NCBI RefSeq assembly: GCF_002056795.1
Contig: NZ_CP020104.1
Coordinates: forward strand, 7,635,501 to 7,699,500
Reading direction: 5' to 3'
DNA: 64,000 nucleotides
Origin: Spirosoma aerolatum
GTDB lineage: Bacteria; Bacteroidota; Bacteroidia; Cytophagales; Spirosomataceae
Under the pieces are notes generated by a model. It was given only the letters and a program-made list of their open reading frames with translations. It searched no databases and was not told the DNA's origin. Numbering within the stretch: the first letter of the stretch is position 1; every line of letters starts with the position of its first letter. Made by a program: the position numbers and the translations under genes. Shown in pieces: positions 1-9,029 of the stretch.

Positions 1-465
1 TATAATGACATCCTGAATAACCGCGATCATATCCCGGCAAAGTTCAAGAAAGGCGTTCCCAACTGGCCATGGATGGAGTGGTTTGGCGATCGCTGGCCCG
101 TTCGGCTGGCCTGGGGAACGGCCTATACGTTGTTTTATATTCAGTTTGCTCCTTCGCCCTGGTTTTTCCTGCTACTGCCGTTCCATTTTCTGATGGGGCC
201 AGTTCATGGCGCTATCATCAACTGGTATGCACACCGTTACGGATACACCAATTTTGAAGTAAACGATACGGCCAAAAATCTGCTTCCCTTCGATTTCCTG
301 ATGATGGGCGAATCGTATCATAACAATCACCACAAATATGGTGGCCGGGCCAACTTTGGAGGTTTCCGTTGGCATGAGTTCGATCCTGCCTATCCACTAC
401 TGAAATTGCTCAACTCGTTACACGTGATCAAGCTGCGGTTCGGGCGCGATGAAGCGTATATGTAA
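1..465 (+). CDS. Fatty acid (acyl-CoA type) desaturase, C-terminal part
   Basis: The frame is open from the first base of the window, so the gene starts upstream and only about 154 C-terminal residues are seen. The histidine box ESYHNNHHKY, followed by a GGRANFGG stretch, is the third His motif of the membrane di-iron Delta-9 desaturases (stearoyl-CoA desaturase family). A hydrophobic stretch (FYIQFAPSPWFFLLLPFHFL) precedes it. These enzymes put a cis double bond into acyl chains at the inner membrane and so tune membrane fluidity. The first two His boxes lie outside the window, so completeness cannot be judged. The family call is firm; the exact substrate is not known. Confidence 0.88.
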   Translation, partial: YNDILNNRDHIPAKFKKGVPNWPWMEWFGDRWPVRLAWGTAYTLFYIQFAPSPWFFLLLPFHFLMGPVHGAIINWYAHRYGYTNFEVNDTAKNLLPFDFLMMGESYHNNHHKYGGRANFGGFRWHEFDPAYPLLKLLNSLHVIKLRFGRDEAYM

Positions 466-473
466 GCTGGCTG

Positions 474-506
474 CCATTCGTCTGCGATGCAATCGCAGAC
501 GAATGG
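474..506. repeat. Perfect 15-bp hairpin after the desaturase
   Basis: The arms at 474-488 and 492-506 are perfectly complementary (ccattcgtctgcgat) with a 3-nt loop. It begins 8 bp after the desaturase stop. No T-run follows on either strand, so it is not a standard intrinsic terminator, although it could slow polymerase or protect an mRNA 3' end. Confidence 0.8.
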
Positions 507-640
507 ACAAACGCGATCATTCATCCGACTGAAAGACACGCTCTTCCTGCGGTTTCCTGCGTTCGTCGTCATTAATTTTCTGGGCTGTTCAACAGGGCGC
601 AACTTTGTTTCATCAAACAAAAACAAATCGAGAACAGACC

Positions 641-994
641 ATGAAAAAGTTATTCATTCTGATGCTGGGACTGGTTGCCAGTACTGCATCATTCGCCAAA
701 ACAACTACCAACGAAGCGCCTGCTACAACCATAACGCTGACTGCTGATAACAAGGTCAAACTGGTTATAGCCCCCGAGGCCGCCAAAGCGACCATAGCAT
801 TACAAGACCAGGAAGGTCATCTGCTCTATACATCCTCGGTCGATTTACGCCAGGGAATCCATCAGAAATTCAATATCAATGAGCTGAGTGTTGGTACCTA
901 CCAGATCGCCGTTAAGGTGGGGGAACAGAACACGGTGAAAACCTTCGTCATTCAGGAGCGCCCGGCCGAAACGTTTGTCATGCTCGAATCGTAA
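641..994 (+). CDS. Secreted small beta-rich protein of unknown function
   Basis: 117 residues. The start at 641 is chosen because it gives a clean signal peptide (MKKLFILMLGLVASTASFA) with an AxA-type cleavage site; an in-frame ATG at 605 would only add a charged leader. The mature part alternates short beta strands (TLTADNKVKLVI, ATIALQDQEGHLLY) and resembles the small Ig-like domains found near the C-termini of exported Bacteroidota proteins, such as DUF3244-like or sorting-domain folds. No catalytic motif is visible. A CAACTTTG element at 600-607 is a possible -7 box. An intrinsic terminator follows, so it is probably monocistronic. The function is unknown. Confidence 0.75.
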   Translation: MKKLFILMLGLVASTASFAKTTTNEAPATTITLTADNKVKLVIAPEAAKATIALQDQEGHLLYTSSVDLRQGIHQKFNINELSVGTYQIAVKVGEQNTVKTFVIQERPAETFVMLES

Positions 995-1014
995 GCCATT
1001 AGTCTGAGCCTATG

Positions 1015-1038
1015 AAAACCGGCCATAAAGCCGGTTTT
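1015..1038 (+). terminator. Intrinsic terminator after the small secreted protein
   Basis: The perfect 9-bp stem aaaaccggc/gccggtttt has a 6-nt loop. Its own tttt tail lies at 1035-1038, 21 bp after the stop codon. Confidence 0.8.
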
Positions 1039-1127
1039 ATAGTTTAAGGCCCTTCACTGACTATAGGAAATGCCTGTTTGGCTGATGGTTACCATTAGTT
1101 TTTCGGTACAATACGCTTCGTCTATCT

Positions 1128-2237
1128 ATGGATAACCGGCTTACATCGACTCAGAAGTGGCAGCTAGCCATTCGGTTACTGGTACTTTTTTCGCCCCTGT
1201 TGCTTTACGTCAATCTGCCGGAATCAGCCCGAAACACAACGGCTCTGATTCATGCAATCCCTTTTTTTATGCTGTTCAGTATAATCAATCTGGGATTATA
1301 TTATCTCTGGATCAGTGCTACTGACTGGTGCCAACGGCAATTGGAACATCGGTTCAGCAGCGACATTCTGATGCAGTTCAATTGGCGATCCATTCTGCTG
1401 ACCTTTCTGATTTCGTTCTCCTTGGCTCTTTTGTTTACGAAACTACTTCCTATGCTCTTATTCGAAGTGTTGCACATCGTTAAGCAAATATGGCCGTCGT
1501 TGTTACCTAGCCGTGGCCCGTCTCCTTTTCCACCTGCGGTAATGGCCTACATTGGCCGTGCCAACAACGTATTTTCCATCGTCATTATGCTCACGGCCTT
1601 TTACCTGACCATCAGTGAGCGGTCGTTCCGGCAGTTGAAAGATGTTCAGCTAAAAGCGGAAAAGCTGGAAAAAGAAGCCCTGTTAAGTCAGTTTGGAGCC
1701 TTGAAAAGCCAGCTTAGTCCGCACTTTCTGTTCAATAGCCTGAGTATTCTAACGTCGCTGATTCATGAAGATGTCGATCTGTCGGAGCAGTTTATCAAGC
1801 GATTGTCCAAAGCGTATCGGTATATTCTGGAACAGCGCGATCAGGATTTGGTGCCTTTGGCAACGGAACTGGATTTTATTCAGGCGTATACCTTCCTGCT
1901 CAAAATTCGTTTCGAGAACAAATTTGATGTCCTGATCGACGTACCCCAGGCTGCCCAACTTCAGTATCGGATTGCTCCGCTCACGTTGCAGCTCCTGGTC
2001 GAAAATGCAGTGAAGCATAACCGAATGTCGCAGCGGGAGAAACTCAAGGTGCGTATCTACGTCGAACAGGATTGGCTATTGGTGGAAAACCCCATTCAGG
2101 CCCGCGACCAACCCGAACCATCGACCGGCATTGGCCTTTCCAATATCACCAATCGGTATTCGCTCCTGACCGACCGGCCCGTTTGGTGTGGCGAGGAACA
2201 GGGGCAGTTTGTTGTCAAAATCCCACTTTTAACATAA
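1128..2237 (+). CDS. LytS/YehU-type sensor histidine kinase
   Basis: 369 residues. The N-terminal half carries about four membrane segments (near residues 13-30, 42-63, 86-115 and 147-165), followed by a short coiled linker (QLKDVQLKAEKLEKEALL). It then has the His_kinase domain (PF06580): the phospho-acceptor is His199 in LSPHFLFNSL, and the ATPase N-box is VENAVKHN. No separate extracytoplasmic sensor domain is present, so sensing is probably within the membrane. The LytTR regulator at 2317 is its evident partner, 80 bp downstream on the same strand. In Bacteroidota such pairs control envelope and metabolic genes; the signal here is unknown. Confidence 0.9.
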   Translation: MDNRLTSTQKWQLAIRLLVLFSPLLLYVNLPESARNTTALIHAIPFFMLFSIINLGLYYLWISATDWCQRQLEHRFSSDILMQFNWRSILLTFLISFSLALLFTKLLPMLLFEVLHIVKQIWPSLLPSRGPSPFPPAVMAYIGRANNVFSIVIMLTAFYLTISERSFRQLKDVQLKAEKLEKEALLSQFGALKSQLSPHFLFNSLSILTSLIHEDVDLSEQFIKRLSKAYRYILEQRDQDLVPLATELDFIQAYTFLLKIRFENKFDVLIDVPQAAQLQYRIAPLTLQLLVENAVKHNRMSQREKLKVRIYVEQDWLLVENPIQARDQPEPSTGIGLSNITNRYSLLTDRPVWCGEEQGQFVVKIPLLT

Positions 2238-2311
2238 AGAGTGAAAGAACGAAAGAGTGAATGAGCGATGAGCCGTTTTAACTCTTTCGCTCTTTCGCTC
2301 TTTCGCTCTTT
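2236..2311. repeat. GAAAGAG-unit inverted repeat, copy 1
   Basis: Arms of about 31 nt at 2236-2266 and 2281-2311 are built from a 7-8 bp unit (gaaagag[c/t]) and pair with a few mismatches. It fills the gap between the kinase and its regulator and touches the kinase stop codon. Related copies lie at 18782-18864 and 26128-26228. Confidence 0.85.
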
Positions 2312-2316
2312 AAAAC

Positions 2317-3075
2317 ATGAACGTAATTATTATCGAAGATGAAGACCGCTCGGCCCGGCAGTTGGAGCGGATGCTGAAAAAATACGATCCGGCTGTGCAG
2401 GTGCTGGCCCAACTGCCCTCGGTAAGTGAGTCGGTGGCCTGGCTTAGCCAGCATTCCGTACCGGATTTGATCCTGATGGATATTCACCTGGAGGATGGTC
2501 TGGCGTTCAGCATTTTCGAGCAAATTCAGTTGACAGTGCCTATCATTTTTACGACGGCCTATGATGAGTATATGATCAAGGCCTTTAAGGTCAACAGCAT
2601 CGACTACCTGCTCAAACCCGTTGATTACGATGAGTTGGTCAACGCACTCGACAAGTTTAAAACCCTGCGAAGCGTAGCGTCCAGCCCCGATCTGACCAAA
2701 CTGCTTCAGGTAGTGCAACAATTTCGGGAGTCGCCGTTTAAGGAGCGGTTTATGGTTAGCATCGGCACCAAAATCAGAAGTGTCGAAACGGGCGAAATCG
2801 CGTATTTTTTCTCTGAGGAAAAAGCCACCTTTTTGACCACCAAAGAAGGCCAACTATTACCACTGGAGTATAGTCTCGATCAACTGACAGGAATGCTGAA
2901 TCCTTCGCAGTTTTTCCGGATGAATCGTCAGTTTCTGGTGGCTCGCACGGCCATTCAGACCATTCACGTTTACTCCGCCGGTAAGCTAAAAGTTGACCTT
3001 CGTCCAACGCCCCGTCAGGAAGTGCTGGTTAGCCTAAGCCGAATCGCCGATTTTAAAGACTGGCTAGGACGTTGA
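2317..3075 (+). CDS. LytTR-family response regulator
   Basis: 252 residues. The receiver domain (about residues 1-120) has acidic residues EDED at 7-10, the phosphorylation site Asp55 (LILMDIHL) and the conserved Lys of YLLKPVD. A LytTR DNA-binding domain covers about 145-250, with the typical motifs SEEKATFL, FFRMNRQFLV and VSLSR. It is the partner of the LytS-type kinase directly upstream. LytTR proteins bind paired direct repeats as dimers; no target site was identified. The ATG at 2317 gives the canonical receiver start, right after the hairpin repeat. Confidence 0.92.
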   Translation: MNVIIIEDEDRSARQLERMLKKYDPAVQVLAQLPSVSESVAWLSQHSVPDLILMDIHLEDGLAFSIFEQIQLTVPIIFTTAYDEYMIKAFKVNSIDYLLKPVDYDELVNALDKFKTLRSVASSPDLTKLLQVVQQFRESPFKERFMVSIGTKIRSVETGEIAYFFSEEKATFLTTKEGQLLPLEYSLDQLTGMLNPSQFFRMNRQFLVARTAIQTIHVYSAGKLKVDLRPTPRQEVLVSLSRIADFKDWLGR

Positions 3076-3239
3076 TATATGCCGGGTTCAAGCGCTGGCC
3101 TGGTCAATGCCTATCCAATACACTAGGATCAGGTCGTGTGCCGCATAGGCCATTTAGCTCATCCTATTCTAGACTATCCCATATTGGGTCGTATCCGCTT
3201 AGCGATTCAGTCAAAAGGCCTCCAAATACGGTGGTATCG

Positions 3240-5120
3240 TCAGGCTTCTAACGTTACCGTAAACGTAGTTCCTTTTCGTACTTCGCTTTGGCATTGAATC
3301 TCTCCCCCGATTTCATCTAGTATTCGTTTGACAATGTGCAAACCCAGCCCAGTCGAGTGTTCGCCTGAGGTTGGCTTGGATGCGGCCACGCCATATTTCG
3401 TAAAAAGTTTGGGAATATCGCCAGACCCGATACCTACGCCCTCATCCTTTACGGTCAAACGAATTTTTGACAACGACGACTCCAACCCTACCCAGATTTT
3501 TTTGCCTGGATACGAATATTTTATAGCATTAGACAGTAAATTCTCAAGCACCCGAATCATCAGGTGTTTGTCGGTCAGAATAGCTATTTTTTTGTCAGTT
3601 GACTCAATATACATGGTCAGGTTTTTGGCTTGTGCCGATAGCGTCAACCGGTCGACTACCTCTTTGGTTAGTTCAACCAAATCTATTTTTTGAAGCGTTA
3701 GTGTTCGCTGGTTGGTTTCCGCTTTTTCGACATCCAGTATATTTTTAATGAGGGTCATTCCCTGAACGGCACTTTTGTCGATTGCCTGCACGGCCTCAGT
3801 GGTTTTAGGGTTATCCTGAAGATTTAGTTTTAATAACGAATTCCAGGTTTTTATGGTTAGAAAAGGTGTATTCAAATCGTGCGAGACCATACTGATCAGG
3901 TGATTCTTTTCCCGGTTCAACTCTGATAATTTTTGATTTTGGCGTTCGATCAGTCGATTTTTCTGCCGATTTTTAACCAGGAAATAGCCGATTATGCCCG
4001 AAAACAGAAGCAATCCCACCAGGCCAACTCCATAAGCAAGACGCTGTTGCTGCTCCTGTTTTAGCTGTTGATTAAGAAGCTGATTTTCTTGCTCTTTCTT
4101 CGCTGATTCATACTTTTTTAAGACATCCAGCATGGCTTTGTCTTTCTCCTGATTAAACAGGTTGTCGCTTTGGGTAACAAATTCCCGTTGGATGCCAAAG
4201 GCTCGCTTATAGTCTTTTTTCGCACTGTAGGCTCTTGCCAGCACATCCAGCGATTTGGTAAGGTTGGGTAAGGCTTTTACGGCTTTAAAAATCTGGATAG
4301 CTTTTTCCAGACGAACGATTGATTCATCATATCGTTTCAACTCGAACAACGAGTTACCAATATTTTCATTGACAATACCGATCGATACCGGATCATCAGC
4401 ATAAGGGATCAGTTTCTGTGCCTGCAAATAATCCTTAATTGAGCCTTCCAGATTCTTTTTCTCGTACTTTATATTCCCTAAAACGATATAGGCCAAACCA
4501 ATGGAATACGAATCTTTTTGCAATTGGAAGCTGTGCAGCGCTACTTTTTCGTTGAACTCTACCGAATTAAGAAGACGCAATTTGCGGCCTTGGTCGGTTG
4601 TCTGATTGGCTAGTTTAAAATACTCATTTGCAATATTGTGCGATACATTTCCGATCCAGGTAGTCTCGTTCAACTTTTGAAATATGGCCAGCGCTTTCTG
4701 ATAGTAGTCAATCGTTTGCCGAGGTTCTTCGCGATATTGATAGCATGCACCAATATTGTTGAGTGCTATCCCTACGCGAAGAGGAATCTTTAATTTTTCA
4801 AATCGGTCAATGGCTTCCAGATAATAGGAAATGGCTTTTGTATAATCGTTGTTTACATAGCGAACCATGCCGAGGTAGTTTTTTCCAAAAGCGATATCTA
4901 TCTCGCTCTGCAAGGCTGTCGCTACCGAATCAAATTTCGAGGCATATACCTGAGCCAGCTCAGGTTTTGCATACAGGTGTCCTTTAATAAGCTGCGAATA
5001 GATTTTTAACCGAATCGAATCGTGCTTTACTGTGGCGAGCGCGTTTTGTAGACTATCAAGATTGGTTTGTGAGTAGCCAGGAGTTACCAGCAGGGCAAAG
5101 GTCCAGATAAACCATTTCAT
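3240..5120 (-). CDS. TPR-containing sensor histidine kinase
   Basis: 626 residues from the ATG at 5118-5120, which begins a signal sequence (MKWFIWTFALLVTPGYSQ); an in-frame ATG at 5204 would overlap the next gene. The order is: periplasmic tetratricopeptide repeats (about 40-340), a coiled segment, one membrane helix (GVGLVGLLLFSGIIGYFLV, about 365-385), HisKA with His414 in MVSHDLNTP, and HATPase_c with the N-box NLLSNAIKYS, DEGVGIG and STGLGLHIVK. This TPR-TM-HK design is common in Bacteroidota. The NarL-type regulator is 73 bp upstream on the same strand, so the two form a two-component pair. The signal is unknown. Confidence 0.93.
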   Translation of the reverse strand: MKWFIWTFALLVTPGYSQTNLDSLQNALATVKHDSIRLKIYSQLIKGHLYAKPELAQVYASKFDSVATALQSEIDIAFGKNYLGMVRYVNNDYTKAISYYLEAIDRFEKLKIPLRVGIALNNIGACYQYREEPRQTIDYYQKALAIFQKLNETTWIGNVSHNIANEYFKLANQTTDQGRKLRLLNSVEFNEKVALHSFQLQKDSYSIGLAYIVLGNIKYEKKNLEGSIKDYLQAQKLIPYADDPVSIGIVNENIGNSLFELKRYDESIVRLEKAIQIFKAVKALPNLTKSLDVLARAYSAKKDYKRAFGIQREFVTQSDNLFNQEKDKAMLDVLKKYESAKKEQENQLLNQQLKQEQQQRLAYGVGLVGLLLFSGIIGYFLVKNRQKNRLIERQNQKLSELNREKNHLISMVSHDLNTPFLTIKTWNSLLKLNLQDNPKTTEAVQAIDKSAVQGMTLIKNILDVEKAETNQRTLTLQKIDLVELTKEVVDRLTLSAQAKNLTMYIESTDKKIAILTDKHLMIRVLENLLSNAIKYSYPGKKIWVGLESSLSKIRLTVKDEGVGIGSGDIPKLFTKYGVAASKPTSGEHSTGLGLHIVKRILDEIGGEIQCQSEVRKGTTFTVTLEA

Positions 5121-5193
5121 AGCTTTCGGGAAAAGAGGTAAGAGGTCAAGACCATGTAAAATGAAAAATGGACAATGATTAATTTGTTGATAA

Positions 5194-5859
5194 TCATTGT
5201 CCATTTACATAGCTTTCAATCAACTTATAATTGATTGCATATTTCACCAGCCCAACGGTATTACTGACACCGAGTTTTATCATAATATTTTGTCGATGTG
5301 TATCGACGGTACTAACACTGATAAAGAGTTTTTCGGCAATCTGAGCGCTGCTATATTCCTGGCAGATAAGGTTTAAAATTTCTTTCTCGCGTTTGCTCAG
5401 TACCACATCCGCCTGCCTGTTGACATAATTGCTTTCGTGTATCGACTGATCTCTGGCAAAATCAAGATCAATACGTTTAGAATAGTACGTTCCTCCGGTG
5501 CTCACTACCCGAATGGCCTCGAAAAGCTCATCATACGAGGTGTCTTTGAGCAGATACCCCTGAAAAGAAAATTTTTCCAGCCGATGAAACACCCGCAACC
5601 CGCGTAAAATGGTCAGGTAAATAATGGGTAGTGCAGGCTGGACTTCTCTAATTTTTGCCAGTAAAGCGTCGGGTTCTATATCTGGCAAGTTTACATCCAG
5701 TAATAAGAGGTCTATAGCTGGATGATTCGCCAAAAAATCAATCGTTTCCTTCCCCGAACTACAGGTCTGCACAACGTGAAAATCAGGTTGTGCATCCACA
5801 AGCATGGCCAACCCTTTCAGGAGCAATTCATGGTCATCGACCAGACATAGTCTTATCAT
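5194..5859 (-). CDS. NarL/FixJ-type response regulator
   Basis: 221 residues. The receiver domain has acidic residues DDH at 8-10 and Asp55 (LLLLDVNLPD). A LuxR-type helix-turn-helix covers about 152-212 (LSKREKEILNLI, then STVDTHRQNIMIKLGV). It is transcribed ahead of the TPR histidine kinase in the same direction, and the 73-bp gap suggests co-transcription. The conserved switch Lys is present in GYLLKDTS. No target gene can be named. Confidence 0.92.
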   Translation of the reverse strand: MIRLCLVDDHELLLKGLAMLVDAQPDFHVVQTCSSGKETIDFLANHPAIDLLLLDVNLPDIEPDALLAKIREVQPALPIIYLTILRGLRVFHRLEKFSFQGYLLKDTSYDELFEAIRVVSTGGTYYSKRIDLDFARDQSIHESNYVNRQADVVLSKREKEILNLICQEYSSAQIAEKLFISVSTVDTHRQNIMIKLGVSNTVGLVKYAINYKLIESYVNGQ

Positions 5860-6180
5860 CAGTGCAGGAAATCTAGGTGGTATTTAAAAATAAGATATCC
5901 TGAAATACAGGCTGATAGGGATTTATTTAACGATACCCATCACCGCAGAATTTACTTAATGGTTGCCAAGCCGACCTTGTTCGCTTCTTCGACCAGATCT
6001 GTTTCTATTATCCTTATTTACCCGATGTTTTGATGTACAACCACTTTTAAACTTTGTGTCAGTCAAGTTTCAGCCGCTGGCCTGTTCGCTGACAAGCCTT
6101 CTGTTGTGACGATTTGCGCTAGCAAAAGAGCTTGCCCAGAACCAATACATGACCTGTTTTAATTACTAAACTACAATCTC
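5860..6180. other. Intergenic gap (321 bp) without a gene
   Basis: This is the gap between two divergent genes. I see no credible coding frame and no strong inverted repeat. A weak promoter candidate for the + strand gene is TTTG at 6029-6032 with AAACTTTG at 6049-6056, 16 bp apart; this is one mismatch from the Bacteroidota TAnnTTTG box and implies a leader of about 118 nt. Nothing else was recognised. Confidence 0.4.
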
Positions 6181-6642
6181 ATGAAAGTACTGATTATTCT
6201 CGCTGTGGTTGCCTTTGGTGGTATTTTTACGAACAACGATATGGCATCTGTATCGTCGCTACGGCCGTCGACCGAATTGACAAACGAGCCGAAAGCACTG
6301 GCTAAAGTTAAAATTGTGTTTGGCCGGAAAAGTAGAAATTGTACTAAGTTTGGCGTATGTACTTTTGATGCTGACGCCGGCCCTATTGAAATCGATCTTA
6401 GCGCTGTATCGCCGGGTACGGCTATGGCTACCGCTGGTAAAGCAGATGGTAAACTGGTTGTAAACTTTGTTAAAAGCTCCATTGCGCCAATAGATCTTTC
6501 GACGCGATTTGCCAACAACCAGTTTGTGGTTGAAGAAAACTATACGGTTACGTTAGAAAACGCGATGGTTTCTAGCTACGTCATTAAAAGTGGTACCTAT
6601 GACGTAACACCTAATGGAAAATACCTGACGGTTGAATTTTAG
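6181..6642 (+). CDS. Exported hypothetical protein
   Basis: 153 residues. The N-terminus MKVLIILAVVAFGGIFTN is a plausible though weak signal sequence, with no charged tail and no lipobox. The middle carries two Cys close together (RNCTKFGVCTF), which could form a disulphide outside the cytoplasm or bind a ligand. The rest is beta-rich (VTLENAMVSSYVIKSGTYDV). I recognise no family. A strong intrinsic terminator 11 bp after the stop supports a monocistronic unit. Confidence 0.6.
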   Translation: MKVLIILAVVAFGGIFTNNDMASVSSLRPSTELTNEPKALAKVKIVFGRKSRNCTKFGVCTFDADAGPIEIDLSAVSPGTAMATAGKADGKLVVNFVKSSIAPIDLSTRFANNQFVVEENYTVTLENAMVSSYVIKSGTYDVTPNGKYLTVEF

Positions 6643-6652
6643 TAACTATAGA

Positions 6653-6684
6653 AAGCCCTACCTGAAAACGGTAGGGCTTTTTTT
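6653..6684 (+). terminator. Intrinsic terminator
   Basis: The perfect 10-bp stem aagccctacc/ggtagggctt (6653-6662 and 6670-6679) is followed by a run of T. Confidence 0.9.
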
Positions 6685-6768
6685 ACGACTAGTCTCCCCT
6701 GCAATTTTCCCGTCCGCTCATTTTACAGAAATAAATACTGTAAAAGAAGTATTTGCTTTTCCTGCTTT

Positions 6769-7755
6769 ATGAAAAAAGTATACTTCCGGGGAGTGTCCAA
6801 TGTTGTAAAGCTCCCACTCATCTTGTTTCTTTTAGTTAGCTCAGTGGTTGGTTTTTCCCAGGATAGGCCGATAGAAAATGACTCTACCAAGACTGTCGCC
6901 CTCGATTCTGCCAAGAGAAACCAAAAATCAAAAGCCTGGGAAATAGCCTTTAACCTTGGACTCAACCTTTCACATACCATGCAAGTCAATGGGCAGCCCA
7001 ACACGAGCAAAAGAGGTTTTGCGACCACCAATGGAATCGATCTGAATATCAATTATACCAAAGGTCGAATTATATCCAGCAATGAGTTTCACTGGCAATT
7101 TTCACTCTACAAGGCAGGTTTGAATACCATCACGCAAAAAACGGCCGATGAACTATTGAGTTTACACGATTTCTCTATCGGCTTTTCCGAAGATCGGATA
7201 TGGAATATCAACGTTATCGCTAAAACGAAAACGGGAATATTTAGTACCTATCAGGACGGCTTTTTTCGAGATACAACTGCGGGGAAAGGGCTCGTGCAAA
7301 GTTTTCTTAACCCGTATGAGGTTATCCTGTCGCCTGGTATAAAGTGGCAGCCATCAAAGGCATTACGCGTTTCACTGTCACCCTATACGTTTCGTATTTA
7401 TGGCCTGATCAATCAGCAAATTGCGAATACAGGACTCTATATTGAAGAAATGCAGGAAAATGGGTCCGACCGTATCCAGCAAATTATAGAACAACAGGGT
7501 GCAGCACTCAATATATGGTACGACAAAAAGTTTAAAAATTGGGTACAAATACAGTATCGACTAGCTGTAACATCGAATTATGCCGAAAAATTACTGGACA
7601 ATGGAGCTATGGATGGACTATTTATTACAAAGATCAAGCTCGTTAAGAATATTTATCTTACCCATCGGGCTACGTTACGTGGCCAACTGGAGGAGAAGCC
7701 TTTTAAACCCGTTTATGTACAGGTGATTACTCTAAGCTATGCCGTTACGCTATAA
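6769..7755 (+). CDS. Outer-membrane beta-barrel-like protein (DUF3078-like)
   Basis: 328 residues. A signal peptide (hydrophobic LPLILFLLVSSVVGF, then SQ) is followed by alternating amphipathic strands with aromatic ends (WEIAFNLGLNLSHT, NEFHWQFSLYK, TYQDGFF) and a C-terminus rich in strands (VQVITLSYAVTL). Together with the phrase SPGIKWQPSKALRVSLSPYTFRI, whose pattern recalls DUF3078, this points to a Bacteroidota outer-membrane barrel. The length fits. The family link is from memory and not certain. Its last 6 bp overlap the convergent MFS gene. Confidence 0.65.
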   Translation: MKKVYFRGVSNVVKLPLILFLLVSSVVGFSQDRPIENDSTKTVALDSAKRNQKSKAWEIAFNLGLNLSHTMQVNGQPNTSKRGFATTNGIDLNINYTKGRIISSNEFHWQFSLYKAGLNTITQKTADELLSLHDFSIGFSEDRIWNINVIAKTKTGIFSTYQDGFFRDTTAGKGLVQSFLNPYEVILSPGIKWQPSKALRVSLSPYTFRIYGLINQQIANTGLYIEEMQENGSDRIQQIIEQQGAALNIWYDKKFKNWVQIQYRLAVTSNYAEKLLDNGAMDGLFITKIKLVKNIYLTHRATLRGQLEEKPFKPVYVQVITLSYAVTL

Positions 7756-8946
7756 GGTAGGTGACAAAGGGGAAGCTTGTTCCCTTCGAACCGCCAGCAC
7801 GCCCAAAATAGGGCCGGGAAGCAGGCTATAAAATAGCCAGCCGGATAGGCCGATTTGGGTAACGAGCCAGGCCATTAGCTGAATCGAAATCACCGTAATC
7901 AGAAACCCCAGGCAGGTGACCAGTGTGAGGATACTGCCCCGGTTTTCGACGGCGGCATGACTGGCTACAAGAGTTGAAAATTGGGGTGAATCGCCCGCTG
8001 CAGAACTTCCCCATACAAATAGAAAAAGACCGAATATGGCTACGGGGGCTTTCAACAGAAATGGCAGCAGGAGAATGCATAAGCCAGAAGTGATTAATAA
8101 TAATCGGGCTACTCGGGCACTCCCCATCCGCAGGGCAAGATAGCCTCCGACGATGCAACCTAAGGCCCCTGCCCCAATGGCCCCAAATGCCCAAAGCGAT
8201 GTGGCTATTACAACATTAGGATGTTGCTGCTGGTAGTAGATGATTAGCGCGGGTAAAAAAGCCCATAATGTGTATAACTCCCACATATGCCCAAAATAGC
8301 CCAACATAGCCGGCCGAAAGGCCGATGGCTGAAAGAGGGCGTGCAGAGCCTGAAAACGAAAACGGTTTTTCGAGGGTGGAATGGGGCTGGCCGGAACCAG
8401 AAAAACAAGTACAAGGCCGCCAACGATGGCTAGCGTACTTACCGATACCATTAGACTGCGATAGGGTAAGCTACTGCCTAATCCTCGAATCAGGTGTGGG
8501 AAGGCCGTTCCTACTACCAGTGCCCCGACCAGAAAACCCATCGCTTTCCCTAAGATAGGTTTGAATCGATCAGCGGCTATTTTCATGCCCACGGGATACA
8601 CACCCGCCAGAAAGAAACCCGTCAGGAAGCGACTTGCCAACACCGTAACGGGTTTTATGGGCAGAAATAGCCAGAGCAAGTTGACTGTTGCCGCCAGAAT
8701 GACCGAAACCAGAAAGACCTGCGTGGCCCGAAACCGGTCGGGTATGGCTAGCAAGGCGTATAGGAGCGTCCCCGAAATAAATCCGATCTGTACGGCTGAG
8801 GTGATCCAACTCGTGAATTCGGTTGTTTTCAGAAGGGCTTGCAGTTCGGGCAGAATGGCGTTTCCGGCAAACCAGAGCGATGTGCCCGCAAACTGGGCGA
8901 ATACCACAACGATCAACTGGATAGTAGTCTTTGAGGACGTGAGCAT
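7750..8946 (-). CDS. MFS transporter
   Basis: 398 residues from the ATG at 8944-8946; the longer frame to 9069 would run through the hairpin repeat into ccoI and adds a Cys/Lys-rich tail unlike an MFS N-terminus. About twelve membrane segments are visible, beginning TTIQLIVVVFAQFAGTSLWF. The N-terminal pattern (SLWFAGNAILPEL, then TSWITSAVQIGFISGTL) resembles the CynX/NreB-like group of MFS carriers. The substrate is not evident. The gene lies 82 bp after the ccoI stop with an inverted repeat between them, so it may be separately transcribed. Confidence 0.85.
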   Translation of the reverse strand: MLTSSKTTIQLIVVVFAQFAGTSLWFAGNAILPELQALLKTTEFTSWITSAVQIGFISGTLLYALLAIPDRFRATQVFLVSVILAATVNLLWLFLPIKPVTVLASRFLTGFFLAGVYPVGMKIAADRFKPILGKAMGFLVGALVVGTAFPHLIRGLGSSLPYRSLMVSVSTLAIVGGLVLVFLVPASPIPPSKNRFRFQALHALFQPSAFRPAMLGYFGHMWELYTLWAFLPALIIYYQQQHPNVVIATSLWAFGAIGAGALGCIVGGYLALRMGSARVARLLLITSGLCILLLPFLLKAPVAIFGLFLFVWGSSAAGDSPQFSTLVASHAAVENRGSILTLVTCLGFLITVISIQLMAWLVTQIGLSGWLFYSLLPGPILGVLAVRREQASPLSPTL

Positions 8947-8963
8947 CCTCAAAGATAAGCAGT

Positions 8964-9029
8964 AATTTTTTCGACAGGATTTACAGGATTTACGGGATAG
9001 AAATACATGTAAATCCTGTCGAAAAAATT
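8964..9029. repeat. Perfect 21-bp inverted repeat (cgacaggattta family)
   Basis: The arms at 8964-8984 and 9009-9029 are exact complements with a 24-nt loop containing a further tacaggatttac-like repeat. The right arm ends on the first base of the ccoI stop codon (9029-9031). Confidence 0.85.
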